From Congeria kusceri (lineage: Eukaryota; Mollusca; Bivalvia; Myida; Dreissenidae): a stretch of DNA of 64,000 nucleotides. Both the position numbers and the translations under genes were made by a program. Below the pieces are notes generated by a model. It was not told where the DNA came from. It ran no database searches and worked only from the letters and a program-made list of their open reading frames with translations. Within the stretch, counting starts at the first letter, position 1; each line of letters begins with the position of its first letter. Of the stretch, positions 1 to 11,399 are shown piece by piece. The DNA is taken from assembly GCA_027627225.1 (NCBI GenBank), contig CM051034.1, positions 13,025,261 through 13,089,260 of the forward strand. Direction: 5' to 3'.

Positions 1-220
1 TAACTCCTGGGTATCCATCAGGGTCCTATTGTTTTAAATTTCTTCAAACCATAACACTTCATAAGGTAGTGGCATTTTTATGTACAATATAATTCGGGTC
101 ATATCGAAACGAAAAAACATTTTTTTAATCTGTGTAATGTCATATAAAGTTCGATACATTGTAAAAGGTAGAAAAAACAGTTCCCCTTTTGTGAACATAA
201 ATTTCACGTCGAAAATTAAG

Positions 221-366
221 TTGACCTGACATTTTCACTTAAGTACAACTTAATTTAAGAGTGTTCTTATTATCTTTATGAATATCGAACATTAATTTGA
301 CCTGAAATGTTCACTTAAGTACAACTATATTAAAGAGTGTTCTTATGATCTTTATGCATATCGGCC
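221..366. repeat. Two-copy tandem duplication, 76 bp period
   Basis: Two adjacent copies start with ttgacctg at 221 and 297. They share the block cacttaagtacaact and the tail gagtgttcttat. The ttcacttaagtaca segment also occurs near the right end of the MITE at 12920-13182, so this may be a duplicated MITE end. Confidence 0.7.
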
Positions 367-527
367 CATGTTGCTTCTTGACGTCCAAACATGTTTAGGT
401 CTACCTGTTTATCTACCTTTGTCAAAGGTGATGGTTACTTCTCCAAGTTAGTTTTAAACAGTACAACCGACCGCATGGTAGGTATTGCACACGATATTCT
501 AAACAACTAGTTTGTAAATCAAATGAG

Positions 528-695
528 GCGTGTCGTGGGAAACCGGACGTAATGCATGTGCGTAAAGTGTCGTCCCGTATTAGCCTGTTCAGTCCGCACA
601 GGCTAATCCAGGACGGCACTTTCCGCTTACAGTGGATTTGTGTTTAGAAGAGACTTCCAGGAAACAGAAAATACCATAAAAGCGGTAAGTGCCGT
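528..695 (+). mobile_element. GCGTGTCG-type MITE, right-truncated copy
   Basis: This begins with GCGTGTCGTGGG and runs through the same landmarks as the full copy at 62044-62286: the cgtaaagtgtcgtcc block, the hairpin ttagcctg...caggctaa, tgtttagaagagacttcc and ataccataaaagcgg. It breaks off after gtgccgtct, so the second hairpin and right TIR are missing. I recall similar sequence as very common in Dreissena genomes (recollection, not tested). Confidence 0.7.
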
Positions 696-699
696 CTGT

Positions 700-850
700 A
701 TCAGACTGGTCTGAATAAAGAATACTGTAATCTGAGTTGAATACCAAGAAAGATCCAAATTAACCGAGTGCTTAAAACTGAACAGTTTCAAGGCTTTTCT
801 TTATTCTTATATGTCTTAAGTCAAAGAATAGGTTGGTGAATACGGGTCCA
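700..850. mobile_element. Truncated MITE related to the element at 18697-18966
   Basis: The right end, ggttggtgaatacgggtcc with an upstream ttctttattctta, matches the right end of the TIR element at 18697-18966. A facing gaataaagaatac lies at about 711. The outer left TIR is absent. Confidence 0.5.
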
Positions 851-1317
851 GATAAGCATTCCGGCAAACGTATATAATTGCGAATGGCAATCATCCCTGA
901 ATGCTCCGATTTCGTGATATTACGACTGGTTACTTGAATATAATTGGGAATCCGCATCACGCGATTGATGGCGGATGAAGATAAATGTGCTTGTAGCAAA
1001 GGAAATGAACCATTTAGGAAAATGTATGTACACGTGGCTTAAAATCAAGGTGTGTATAAATTTAACACCGTTGTAGACAGAGCAAAATGAATCAGAATAA
1101 GCCCGGTCAAATTCAATTATTATAGCAGCTATATCGGTCATTGTCGTCAAAAATGTGCATGCCTGTTGATTGCAAAACGCGATTAAAGTACAGGTACCTA
1201 ATGCTTATTAGCAATTGCAAACACTAAGGTTTTAACAGAGTCAATAAAGATAAAATGCTGTTTGAATGATTGATGTCATGATTGTTTTCAGTGACAAAAA
1301 TAAAATAGCTCACTTAC

Positions 1318-1640
1318 CTATGAAAATGTATGATCTGCACGATGTATAAAATACGTACAGTTCCAAAGGTCCAATAGAAGTGCGTTACAAAAGTCCTTTG
1401 ACCAATGCTTATATCTCAAGGCCACGTTGACAATATACAAGTACTAATTTTGAAAATGTATTATCTGCATGGTGTATAAAACACGTCTAGTTCCGTAGGT
1501 TCCAAAATAATTTCTGCTGAAAAAAAGGATGAAGACACCGTACAGCATTTACCAATTACAACTCGGAAACAGCCCTTTTTAAACCGCCCTATTCACAGAT
1601 TGGTAAATTGACAATATACAAGTAATATAAAGAAGTAAAA
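1318..1640. repeat. Diverged direct repeats
   Basis: The segment at about 1319-1375 (atctgcacgatgtataaaa, then agttccaaaggtcc) recurs at about 1450-1505. The phrase ttgacaatatacaagta occurs at about 1427 and again at 1607. Nothing coding is visible in 860-1770. Confidence 0.5.
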
Positions 1641-1774
1641 TTACACTCCTGAAGCATAAATATATTGGAAATATAGTATCGTTAACGTATAAGCATTACT
1701 TGTGTTGAATATAATTGTAAAGCGTTTGTAAAAACACGTGTATCACTTACATATCGTAAAATACACTTAAGTGC

Positions 1775-1976
1775 GAACGGCCGAGACGTTAGTGTGACGG
1801 AATTTTGATCCCAGAGGTAGTAGGTTAGAGCCCCGAATGAAGCATTTTTTTACTGTATTTTGTTTTCTTTATATAACGTGTTTTTGCTTTGTCAAAATGC
1901 TAAATAGTGTTTGCAGTTTAGACATTTAATGAGATTTTTTTTTTAAATATGAAAATCTATGAATAAGTCCCTTTAA
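1775..1976 (+). mobile_element. tRNA-derived SINE
   Basis: The tRNA-like head (about 1775-1845) has an A-box-like ggccgag and a B-box-like ggttagagcccc. The body carries cagtttagacatttaatg, and the 3' end is gtccctttaa. The same body and tail occur at 15634-15885, 20549-20770, 44899-45060 and partly 49651-49850. The head does not fold as a clean tRNA. Confidence 0.65.
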
Positions 1977-2473
1977 AAGAGGCACTTGTCAAATTTCTCT
2001 TATGCACAAATAGAGTTTTAGGTAATGGACTGATAGCGGCGATGGAGAAATGGGTCGACAGGAAAATCTACGATTAAACACACATTTCACTTATCATAAG
2101 TTATCAACTACACGAAAATAACATTAATATGATTTATCAGTAGACGTTTTGATGTAAATTAATGACTGTTTGTCTGTTTGAGAGATATGAAGTATGTAAA
2201 CAGTTTTAAAAATATACAAAATCATTAAAATTACTTTACGAAGTCGGAAGTAAATGTTTTGTATTTCTATTACTTGACATTATAATTATGGTGTCGTTAT
2301 CATGAAACTTGTTGAAGTTCGTATATCAGACCGACTAAACTATACAGATTTTCTGCTATATTTACTCAAGTTAAATTCTTTTTGAACGCATTTTTACCAT
2401 TCCAGCACCCCGACCATTACGTTGCAATGCTATAAAATCTCGAACTCTTGCTTGTTTTGATCAGTCTTAATAG

Positions 2474-3255
2474 TAACAAGAGCTGTTTGTAAAACAGTTA
2501 TGCCCCCATCTAGGTTAAACTAGCTAAAAAGGCTAATTTTAGATAATCATGGACCACAACTCCACAATTCCTAGGGCCATTTGGCCGATTATTAAACCTG
2601 GCTAAGATATTATGCCCACAAACGTGTTCATGAAGTTTGGTGATGATTGGATGAACAGTGTTGGACTTAGAGAGCGGAAACCACTAAAAGGCAAATTTCA
2701 GAAAATTCAAAGGCAATAACTTCACAATTCCTGGGCTGATTTGACTAGTTATCAAACATGGCCGATATTTATTTTATAAAGACATATTATTATAACAAAC
2801 ATTTTCATGAAGTGTGGTGAAGATCGGATGAAAACTGTTGGACTTAGCAGAAACCGATAAAAATGTAATTTCAGATAATTCAAGGGCAATAACTCCACAA
2901 CTCATACAGTGAGTTGGCTGATTATCGAACTTAACCTAGACATTATTATTACAAACATTTTCATGACGTTTGGTGAAGATTTGATAAAAAAAAGTTTGAC
3001 TTAAAGAGCGGAAACGGCCAAAAAGGCCAATTTTAGATAATTCAAGGGCCATAACTCCACAATTCCAAGGGCGATTTGGCTGATTATCGAACTTGACCTA
3101 GATAATATGGAAACAAACATTTTTATTTAGTTTCATCGTGAAGATCAGATGAAAACTGTCGAACTGAGAGAACGGAAATGAAAGTGGCCTACCGACCGAC
3201 CGACCGACATTAGCAAACCTATATACCCCGTCATATATTCGATGGGGGTATAATG
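2474..3255 (+). mobile_element. Tandem-core hairpin element (HINE/pearl-like), apparently complete
   Basis: The 5' end is aACAAGAG followed by the hairpin CTGTTTgtaAAACAG. The core has about four ~150 bp units recognised by ccataactccacaatt, atgaagtttggtgaagat and gagcggaaa. Next come a CCGA tetranucleotide run at about 3190-3208 and a 3' hairpin TATACCCC...GGGGGTATA at 3222-3252. No protein is encoded. The pearl or Helentron-associated (HINE) assignment is inferred from architecture. Confidence 0.7.
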
Positions 3256-5198
3256 ATAATCGCAGCATTAGAGCCATATATATGAGACGCATGCTCTGTT
3301 GTTTTCTTTATCAGTTCTTAAAAAGATACTTATATATTATATATATCTGTATCTAAATGGCATATTTACAATTGTATCAAATGGCATAATGTATGTAGTA
3401 AAAAAATAAACGGATATCAATGAGGTTTCGGAAAGACAAACACGATGCATTTTATGACAAAGCCGTTCAAATGCATTTGTAAATCTATTTATTTTTATCG
3501 TATATTACAATGTGGGGTTTGAGTCAACAATATATTTTTTTTTCGAACTGAATTAAATACCCACCTTTTTTTTTTAATTTACTTATAGAGACACAAGTCA
3601 GAGACACAAGTCGTTGAAAGACACCCGTATAAAACCAGTCGATTTGTTACCCAAATATACCCGCAAACTTACACAAACATATCCAAAAACTGAGCCACAA
3701 TCGCTCCATATTTATAAGTTTATGTACATAAATGTATTATATTTACAGTGTACCAAAATACATACTGTAGGTAAAAGGTGTTTTTTTTTATAGAAAAGGC
3801 CAACTCATATACATGTACATAAAAGTATTATATTTACAATGTGCAAATGTATCTACCGATAAAACGTGTTTTGTTTGTTTTAGAAAAGGCGATCTGAAGT
3901 GCGTGGCACTATTCGTGGTGAATACAAATGTAGTAGTTTTAGGATCTTAATTTTATCGAAATAATCAAAAGCGTTACTAAATTTTATTTTACAGACATTA
4001 AATATTGAATAACTGTATTTTCATATACACGTACAGGTCTACAATTATGCGAAAACATGTGATTGTCCCACAAACTTTTTGACTTCTCGTTGACTGGTAT
4101 ATGTATTCTTCAATAGATTTGTATATATTTCAGTCGGCCCTATGTGTCAGAAGAGTGGTCATACTTTTTAAATCAGTTATTATACAGACGACATTTTGGC
4201 GCCGATATATTTGTACACGTCATGCCTATAATTCAAACAAATGATAAGTGATCTATTGCATGTACTAATAAGAGTAATATTAGCAATACAAACATACGAT
4301 TAATATATTAATAAAACAGTTTTAAATATCCACCCATTTACCAAGTGGTCAAAATCAGAAATAATAATAAATAAATAAAAACATTCTTGCACATCGAGGA
4401 AAAAAAAAAGAAATTCGTACAGCACTTAATTGAAATGAAAGGGAAAAAACAACATCGCGGAACGGAAATTAAATTATGACGACATGGACGATAAAATAAA
4501 TAGTAATATCTAACTAACTATAGTAAATATCACTTCAAATTGACGGTATTAAAATACTTGCACAGTTAAAAATGATGTGTAGCGTAAAAATAAGATGTAC
4601 CTATTTCGTATCTCTTTGGGTGGGTGTCACATAAACATAAATGGTATACTTTTTGTATAATGCTGTATCGTAATTGCTCAATTGCCGTTAATAGATGTGT
4701 TTTGTTGAATGTAAATCGCCTATCAAATCACTCGATGAAAACCATTCATATATTCCCATGGTGGGTTTGGCGCGTGCCTTCTTCACAACAGTTCGAGAGC
4801 GTACTGTCAAGCAACGAGAGTTTATGCACCTAAGATCGGTAATTTTAGCGCTATAAACTAAAGATCTTTAGAAAGCGAAAACCGGTTTAATGATAGCGCG
4901 GAGCTATTATATTTATTGGATACTCACCGTTTATTTCAATTTAAATGATTCAAGACATTCAAATCAAGTATAAAACCCGATGAAGTACATACGTTGTGAT
5001 ATATGGCCGTGAATTTTATTCTAAGATGCTATATAGCAAATATAATGTAATTTAATACGTACATATAGTAAGCTTAGGAAATATAAAACAAGTTGAATTT
5101 TTTGTATCGCGGTTTGTGAGATTTTTAAACTTCGTGACACAAGTGACATAGAGTAAAAATATAACTCAAATTAGTCAACATAAACGTTTCGCATAAAC
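3256..5198. other. Unannotated AT-rich spacer
   Basis: The only structure I see is the 91-bp duplication at 3720-3895. There are A/T homopolymer runs but no recognisable exon, RNA gene or element end. Confidence 0.5.
3720..3895. repeat. Two-copy tandem duplication, about 91 bp
   Basis: The block tgtacataaatgtattat is followed by atttacagtgta, a T-rich run and tagaaaaggc. A diverged second copy starts at about 3814. Confidence 0.6.
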
Positions 5199-5339
5199 TT
5201 ATGTAACAAACAAAATATTATAAACGGTATATAAAATAAAAAAACAACAACATGAGAATGAGACTATAATATTCGGCTCAATTATTTCTCCGGTATACGA
5301 ACTAACGACCACTTCATCCAACAGTAAAACGGTCGCCAT
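5199..5339 (-). CDS. Hypothetical 46-codon reading frame, possible first exon
   Basis: A minus-strand ATG at 5339 opens a 46-codon frame starting MATVLLLDEVVVSS and ending at TAA (5199-5201). It lies 46 bp downstream of an NRF-1-like palindrome and 20 bp downstream of a CCAAT box on the other strand, which is why it is listed. The second half (SCCCFFILYTVYN) looks like translated AT-rich noncoding DNA, so a real exon would probably end early. No strong GT donor is obvious. No family is recognised, and chance is a real alternative. Confidence 0.18.
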   Translation of the reverse strand: MATVLLLDEVVVSSYTGEIIEPNIIVSFSCCCFFILYTVYNILFVT

Positions 5340-5349
5340 CAAATGCTGG

Positions 5350-5400
5350 TCAGATTAACCAATACGCGCATGCTCCGGACAATACGCGCATGCGCAGGAC
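5350..5400. promoter_or_regulatory. Candidate TATA-less, possibly bidirectional promoter
   Basis: It contains a perfect match to the NRF-1 consensus YGCGCAYGCGCR at 5385-5396, a partial duplicate at 5365-5373 (both preceded by aata) and CCAAT at 5359-5363. This is a GC-rich spot in AT-rich DNA. A minus ATG lies 11 bp to the left and a + reading frame 310 bp to the right. On the + side AGGTCA half-sites follow at about 5427 and 5440. Function is inferred from motifs alone. Confidence 0.3.
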
Positions 5401-5710
5401 TAAGTAGATTTTAATATTTAAGGACAAGGTCATAATGCAAGGTCAAATGTCAAATATTTGTACAATTGCATACACATTTTATTGCGAAAAATGTCCATTT
5501 CCTCGCTATAAAATGTCAACATTATTATAAACAGAGGCCCTTTAAAAGGCATTTGATAAATACAAACGTTTATGAAGGTATAATAAGTAAAGCAATAAGT
5601 TGTACATTTGTATCCTATGCACCGTTCCAGTTCCAGTGGTAAATATTTTGTTTTAATATCGACATTATGTGTAATTTTGATAAATGTATATGTTTGCTTC
5701 TAAGTACGCA

Positions 5711-5863
5711 ATGCCGCGTTCGCTACCGGAATCAACCAACTGGTACGGTACTACTACTGAGGAAGCAGTTGAAATGTTTAATAGGTTAACATTAAAGAAA
5801 TCATATACAGACGGTCAAATGCAGGATTACATAAAATTGCCTGAAAACAAGTGTACTAAATAA
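5711..5863 (+). CDS. Hypothetical 50-codon reading frame or terminal exon
   Basis: ATG at 5711 opens a 50-codon frame starting MPRSLPESTNWYG, containing EEAVEMFNRLTLKK and ending KCTK before TAA at 5861-5863. Its composition (balanced E, K, T, D; few hydrophobic runs) looks more protein-like than most frames here. The sequence just upstream, tgcttctaag at about 5694-5703, could be a 3' splice site and would add KYA in frame, making this a last exon. It sits on the + side of the candidate promoter at 5350-5400. No domain is recognised. Confidence 0.22.
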   Translation: MPRSLPESTNWYGTTTEEAVEMFNRLTLKKSYTDGQMQDYIKLPENKCTK

Positions 5864-6237
5864 TTGTTATATTAGCAGATAAGCCGCCGTATCTGAAGTT
5901 CACATACACTCGTGATAACCCCGTTGCTATCTCGTTGGTCCAATTATTGTGGCAACAATAATACTACTTACATATAGACATGTACCTTTGTGTGCCCACA
6001 GTACTAATGTAAATTTTAAAGGTACAATATATATGAATGTATAAGCACTATCACATGCATGAAATATAGCGCTATTTAGAACGAAATGCTTGCAAATATG
6101 TATACGATCTTTCATTTGAATGACGATATAATAGATATAAAGTACATATATATTCATTCAATGTACTGTTAAACAGAGGTGTATTCACTATTTATTGGTA
6201 GATCTTTGCGTTAAATCTCTTACCTTGTCTGTTTATA

Positions 6238-6256
6238 TACACACGCACACGCACGC

Positions 6257-6301
<45 letters not shown>

Positions 6302-6318
6302 CGTGCGTGTGTGTGTAG
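6238..6318. repeat. CA/TG dinucleotide microsatellite with inverted halves
   Basis: A short CA/CG-rich run (acacgcacacgcacgcat) is followed by about 35 TG-type dinucleotides with interspersed gcgtgcgtgcg. The two sides are complementary, so the tract could extrude as a hairpin or adopt Z-DNA. Confidence 0.9.
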
Positions 6319-6436
6319 AGAACATTTAAGACAATGCTTTACCATATTCTCGATTGTGTGTCATTGCATACTGCAGTTAAGCATTTAATTAAGGTAAACT
6401 AGTTGAAAACTATTAACAATTTGTAATGTCTATAAA

Positions 6437-6770
6437 TCATTGTCAACATTGCAGCTGTGGCAATACATTGTCAGCATTGCAGCTGTGGCAATACATTGTC
6501 AGCATTGCAGCTGTGGCAATACATTGTCAGCATTGCAGTTGTGTGGCAATACATTGTCAGCATTGCAGTTGTGTGGCAATACATTGTCAGCATTGCAGCT
6601 GTGGCAATACATTGTCATCATTGCAGTTGTGTGGCAATACATTGTCAGCATCGTAGTTTCGTTTCAGTACATTGTCAGCATCATCGTAGTAATGTAACAA
6701 TACATTGTCTGCATCATAGTTTTGTAGAAATACGTGGTCAGCATTGTAGTTATTTGGCAATATTCCAGCG
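6437..6770. repeat. Tandem array, 28-30 bp units, about 12 copies
   Basis: Units read cattgcagctgtggcaata then cattgtcag (28 bp) or carry an extra tg in cagttgtgtggc (30 bp). Left copies are near identical and right copies decay progressively. Because 28 and 30 bp units mix, all three + frames stay open for a while, giving overlapping frames of 76-108 codons that I regard as artefacts. Confidence 0.92.
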
Positions 6771-7310
6771 TCGAATTATTTAATGAATAAACTAATATAA
6801 AGTTAAAAATATTCACAACATTATTTAAATAATGGAGTGATAGGATTTGTCTATACACCTTAAAATCCATTATAAGCTCCGCATATCTGTCATAAACATT
6901 CATAGCAGATAAATATTTGTTATCTAACTGACCTACAAAGCATGGGAAACAATGTTGAACAATACAATTTCATCCCGCATGTGTACACATGAGCTAAAGC
7001 AAAATCAGGCCTCGTGACGACAGAGTTGCGACACGTTGACGACAATAACAATGTAGCTCTGACAGCTCATATCGTACCTATCTCGAAATGCTCCCGAAAT
7101 ACACTAACGTATCATTTGTCTTTTCTCCGAAATCTGTTTATTCGATTTATCAAGAATGACATGAAATATTAGCTTGGCATTCAAAAACGATATCCATGCA
7201 ATATCAATCAGCCGTTATTGACAACATTATAATATATATTATGTCTCAAACATATATTTAATAATTAATTGTGACATAACCATGTGGCGCGCCTGAGGTT
7301 GAATCGGTGA

Positions 7311-10300
7311 TAGACATTGGCGCTGGTGGTAGCAGGTACTGGGCACATAGACATTGGTGCTGGTGGTAGCAGGTACTGGGTACATAGACATTGGTGCTGG
7401 TGGTACTAGGTACTAGGCACATAGACATTGGTGTTCTGGTGGAAGCAGGTACCGGGCACATAGATATTGGTGTTCTGGTGGTAGCAGGTACCGGGCACAT
7501 AGATATTGGTGTTCTGGTGGTAGCAGGTACTGGGCACATAGACATTGGTGCTGGTGGTAGCAGGTACTGGGTACATAGACATTGGTGCTGGTGGTACTAG
7601 GTACTAGGCACATAGACATTGGTGTTCTGGTGGAAGCAGGTACCGGGCAAATAGATATTGGTGTTCTGGTGGTAGCAGGTACCGGGCACATAGATATTGG
7701 TGTTCTGGTGGTACCAGGTACTAGGCACATAGACATTGGTGTTCTGGTGGTAGCAGGTACCGGGCACATAGATATTGGTGTTCTGGTGGTACTAGGTACT
7801 GGGCACATAGACATTGGTGCTGGTGGTAGCAGGTACCGGGCACATAGACATTGGTGTTCTGGTGGTAGCAGGTACCGGGCACATAGATATTGGTGCTGGT
7901 GGTAGCAGGTACTGGGCACATTGACATTGGTGCTGGTGGTAGCAGGTACTGGGCACATAGATATTGGTGTTCTGGTGGTACTAGGTACTAGGCACATAGA
8001 CATTGGTGCTGGTGGTAGCAGGTACCGGGCACATAGATATTGGTGCTGGTGGTAGCAGGTACTGGGCACATAGATATTGGTGTTCTGGTGGTACTAGGTA
8101 CTAGGCACATAGACATTGGTGTTCTGGTGGTAGCAGGTACCGGGCACATAGATATTGGTGCTGGTGGTAGCAGGTACTGGGCACATTGACATTGGTGCTG
8201 GTGGTAGCAGGTACCGGGCACATAGATATTGGTGCTGGTGGTAGCAGGTACCGGGCACATTGACATTGGTGCTGGTGGTAGTATGTACTGGGCACATAGA
8301 CATTGGTGCTGGTGGTAGTAGGTACTGGGCACATAGACATTGGTGCTGGTGGTAGCAGGTACTGGGCACATAGACATTGGTGCTGGTGGTAGCAGGTACT
8401 GGGTACATAGACATTGGTGCTGGTGGTAGCAGGTACCGGGCACATAGACATTGGAGTTCTGGTGGAAGCAGGTACCGGGCACATAGACATTGGTGTTCTG
8501 GTGGTAGCAGGTACCGGGCACATTGATATTGGTGCTGGTGGTAGCAGGTACCGGGCACATAGATATTGGTGCTGGTGGTAGCAGGTACCGGGCACATTGA
8601 CATTGGTGCTGGTGGTAGTATGTACTGGGCACATAGACATTGGTGCTGGTGGTAGTAGGTACTGGGCACATAGACATTGGTGCTGGTGGTAGTAGGTACT
8701 GGGCATATAGACATTGGTGCTGGTGGTAGCAGGTACTGGGCACATAGACATTGGTACTGGTGGTAGCAGGTACTGGGCACATAGACATTGGTGCTGGTGG
8801 TAGCAGGTACCGGGCACATATACATTGGTGCTGGTGGTAGTAGGTACTGGGCACATAGAGATTGGTGCTGGTGGTAGCAGGTACTGGGCACATAGACATT
8901 GGTGCTGGTGGTAGCAGGTACTGGGCACATAGACATTGGTGCTGGTGGTAGCAGGTACCAGGCATATAGACATTGGTGCTGGTGGTAGTAGGTACTGGGC
9001 ACATAGTCATTGGTGCTGGTGGTAGCAGGTACTGGGCACATAGACATTGGTGCTGGTGGTAGCAGGTACCGGGCATATAGACATTGGTGCTGGTGGTAGC
9101 AGGTACTGGGCACACAGACATTGGTGCTGGTGGTAGCAGGTGCCGGGCACATAGACATTGGTGTTCTGGTGGTAGCAGGTACTGGGCACATAGACATTGG
9201 TGCTGGTGGTAGCAGGTACCGGGCATAAAGACATTGGTGCTGGTGGTAGCAGGTACCGGGCGGATAGACATTGGTGCTGGTGGTAGCAGGCAATGGGGAT
9301 CTAGACATTGGTGCTGGTGGTAGCAGGCAATGGTGATCTAGACATTGGTGCTGGTGGTAGCAGGTACTGGGCACATAGACATTGGTGCTGGTGGTAGCAG
9401 GTACTGGGCACATAGACATTGATGCTGGTGGTAGTAGGTACTGGGCACATAGACATTGGTGCTGGTGGTAGCAGGTACCGGCATATAGACATTGGTGCTG
9501 GTGGTAGCAGGTGCCGGGCACATAGACATTGGTGCTGGTGGTAGCAGGTACTGGGCACATAGACATTGGTGCTGGTGGTAGCAGGTACCGGGCATATAGA
9601 CATTGGTGCTGGTGACAGCAGGTACTGGGGGTCTAGACATTGGTGCTGATGGTAGCATGTACCGGGCATATAGACATTGGTGCTGGTGGTAGCAGGTACT
9701 GGGCACATAGACATTGGTGCTGGTGGTAGCAGGTGACGGGCACATAGACATTGGTGCTGGTGGTAGCAGGTACTGGGCACATAGACATTGGTGCTGGTGG
9801 TAGCAGGTACTGGGCACATCGACATTGGTGCTGGTGGTAGCAGGTACCGGGCATATAGACATTGGTGCTGGTGGTAGCAGGTACTGGGAATCTAGACATT
9901 GGTGCTGGTGGTAGCAGGTACCGGGCATATAGACATTGGTGCTGGTGGTAGTAGGTGCCGGGCACATAGACATTGGTGCTGGTGGTAGCAGGTACCGGGC
10001 ATATAGACATTGGTGCTGGTGGTAGCAGGTACTGGGGGTCTAGACATTGGTGCTGGTGGTAGCAGGTACTGGGCACATAGACATTGGTGCTGGTGGTAGC
10101 AGGTACCGGGCATATAGACATTGGTGCTGGTGGTAGCAGGCAATGGGGATCTATACATTGGTGCTGGTGGTAGCAGGTACCTGGCATACAGACATTGGTG
10201 CTGGTGGTAGCAGGTACCGGGCATATAGACATTGGTGCTGGTGGTAGCAGGTACTGGGGGTCTAGACATTGGTGCTGGTGGTAGTAGGTACTGGGCCCAT

Positions 10301-11041
10301 AGACACTGGTGCTGGTGGTAGCAGGTACCGGGCATATAGACATTGGTGCTGGTGGTAGCAGGCACTGGGGGTCTAGACATTGGTGCTGGTGGTAGCAGGT
10401 ACTGGGGGTCTAGACATTGGTGCTGGTGGTAGCAGGTACTGGGGGTCTAGATATTGGTGCTGGTGGTAGCAGGTACCGGGTATATAGACATTGGTGCTGG
10501 TGGTAGCAGGTACCGGGCAAATAAACATTGGTGCTGGTGGTAGCAGGTACTGGGGGTCTAGACATTGGTGCTGGTGGTAGCAGGTACTGGGGGTCTAGAC
10601 ATTGGTGCTGGTGGTAGCAGGTACTGGGGAAATAGACATTGGTGCTGGTGGTAGCAGGTACCGGGCATATAGACATTGGTGCTGGTGGTAGCAGGTACCT
10701 GGCATATAGACATTGGTGCTGGTGATAGCCGGTACCGGGCATATAGACATTGGTGCTGCTGGTAGCAGGCACTGGGGATATAGACATTGGTGCTGGTGGT
10801 AGCAGGCGCTGGGGAGAAAGACATTGGTGCTGGTGGTAGCAGGCACTGGGGATATAGACATTGATGCTAGTGGTAGCATGTACCGGGCTTATAGACTTTG
10901 GTGCTGGTGGTAGCAGGTACCGGGCATATAGACATTTGTGCTGGTGGTAGCAGGTACCGGGCATATAGACATTGGTGCTGGTGGTAGCAGGTACCGGGCA
11001 TATAGACATTGACGCTGGTGGTAGCAGGTACTGGGGATATG
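7311..11041. repeat. Large minisatellite, 37-bp unit (39-bp variant), about 100 copies
   Basis: The modal 37-bp unit is tagacattggtgctggtgg plus tagcaggtactgggcaca. A 39-bp variant has ggtgttctgg for ggtgctgg and is concentrated in 7430-8530. Variants gggcatatagac and gggggtctagac dominate the right half. The 37-bp unit has no stop in any minus frame. Since 37 is not a multiple of three, each minus reading passes through all three frames, giving a 37-residue protein repeat (MSMCPVPATTSTNVYVPS and so on) and open stretches up to 490 codons. No splice, promoter or coding signature is seen. Most 37-bp units contain GCTGGTGG. Confidence 0.97.
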
Positions 11042-11399
11042 CCGCCAACCCCACCTGAATTAACTCTGTTTCTAGAATGGCAACGATGCAGTTTACAGGG
11101 TACTAGTATGTACATGCATATGATAACGCACTCCATTTCTAAGACTGACACACATTTATTTTGTTGTTCTTCTATAGTAAAGTATCCAATTTTTAACATG
11201 ACATTTTACATTTAAAACCAGTTTACACACATTTGCACTGATGCACATATTTTTAATAAGACCTCAATCCGGTGAGGTATACCATTAAAAATGACAGTTT
11301 GATTTTCAGCCAAATTTTGCGAAGAACGTCTAACAGTATTTGGCAACACGATTTATTTTTGACATACTATAACATCAGGTTATAAATGTCTTTGACCAA

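Noticed and set aside
7258..11199. Many long minus-strand frames (up to 490 codons) of Cys/Pro/Thr-rich repeats
   Set aside because: They are different phases of one stop-free 37-bp minisatellite; overlapping frames give the same peptide and there is no start, splice or promoter support.
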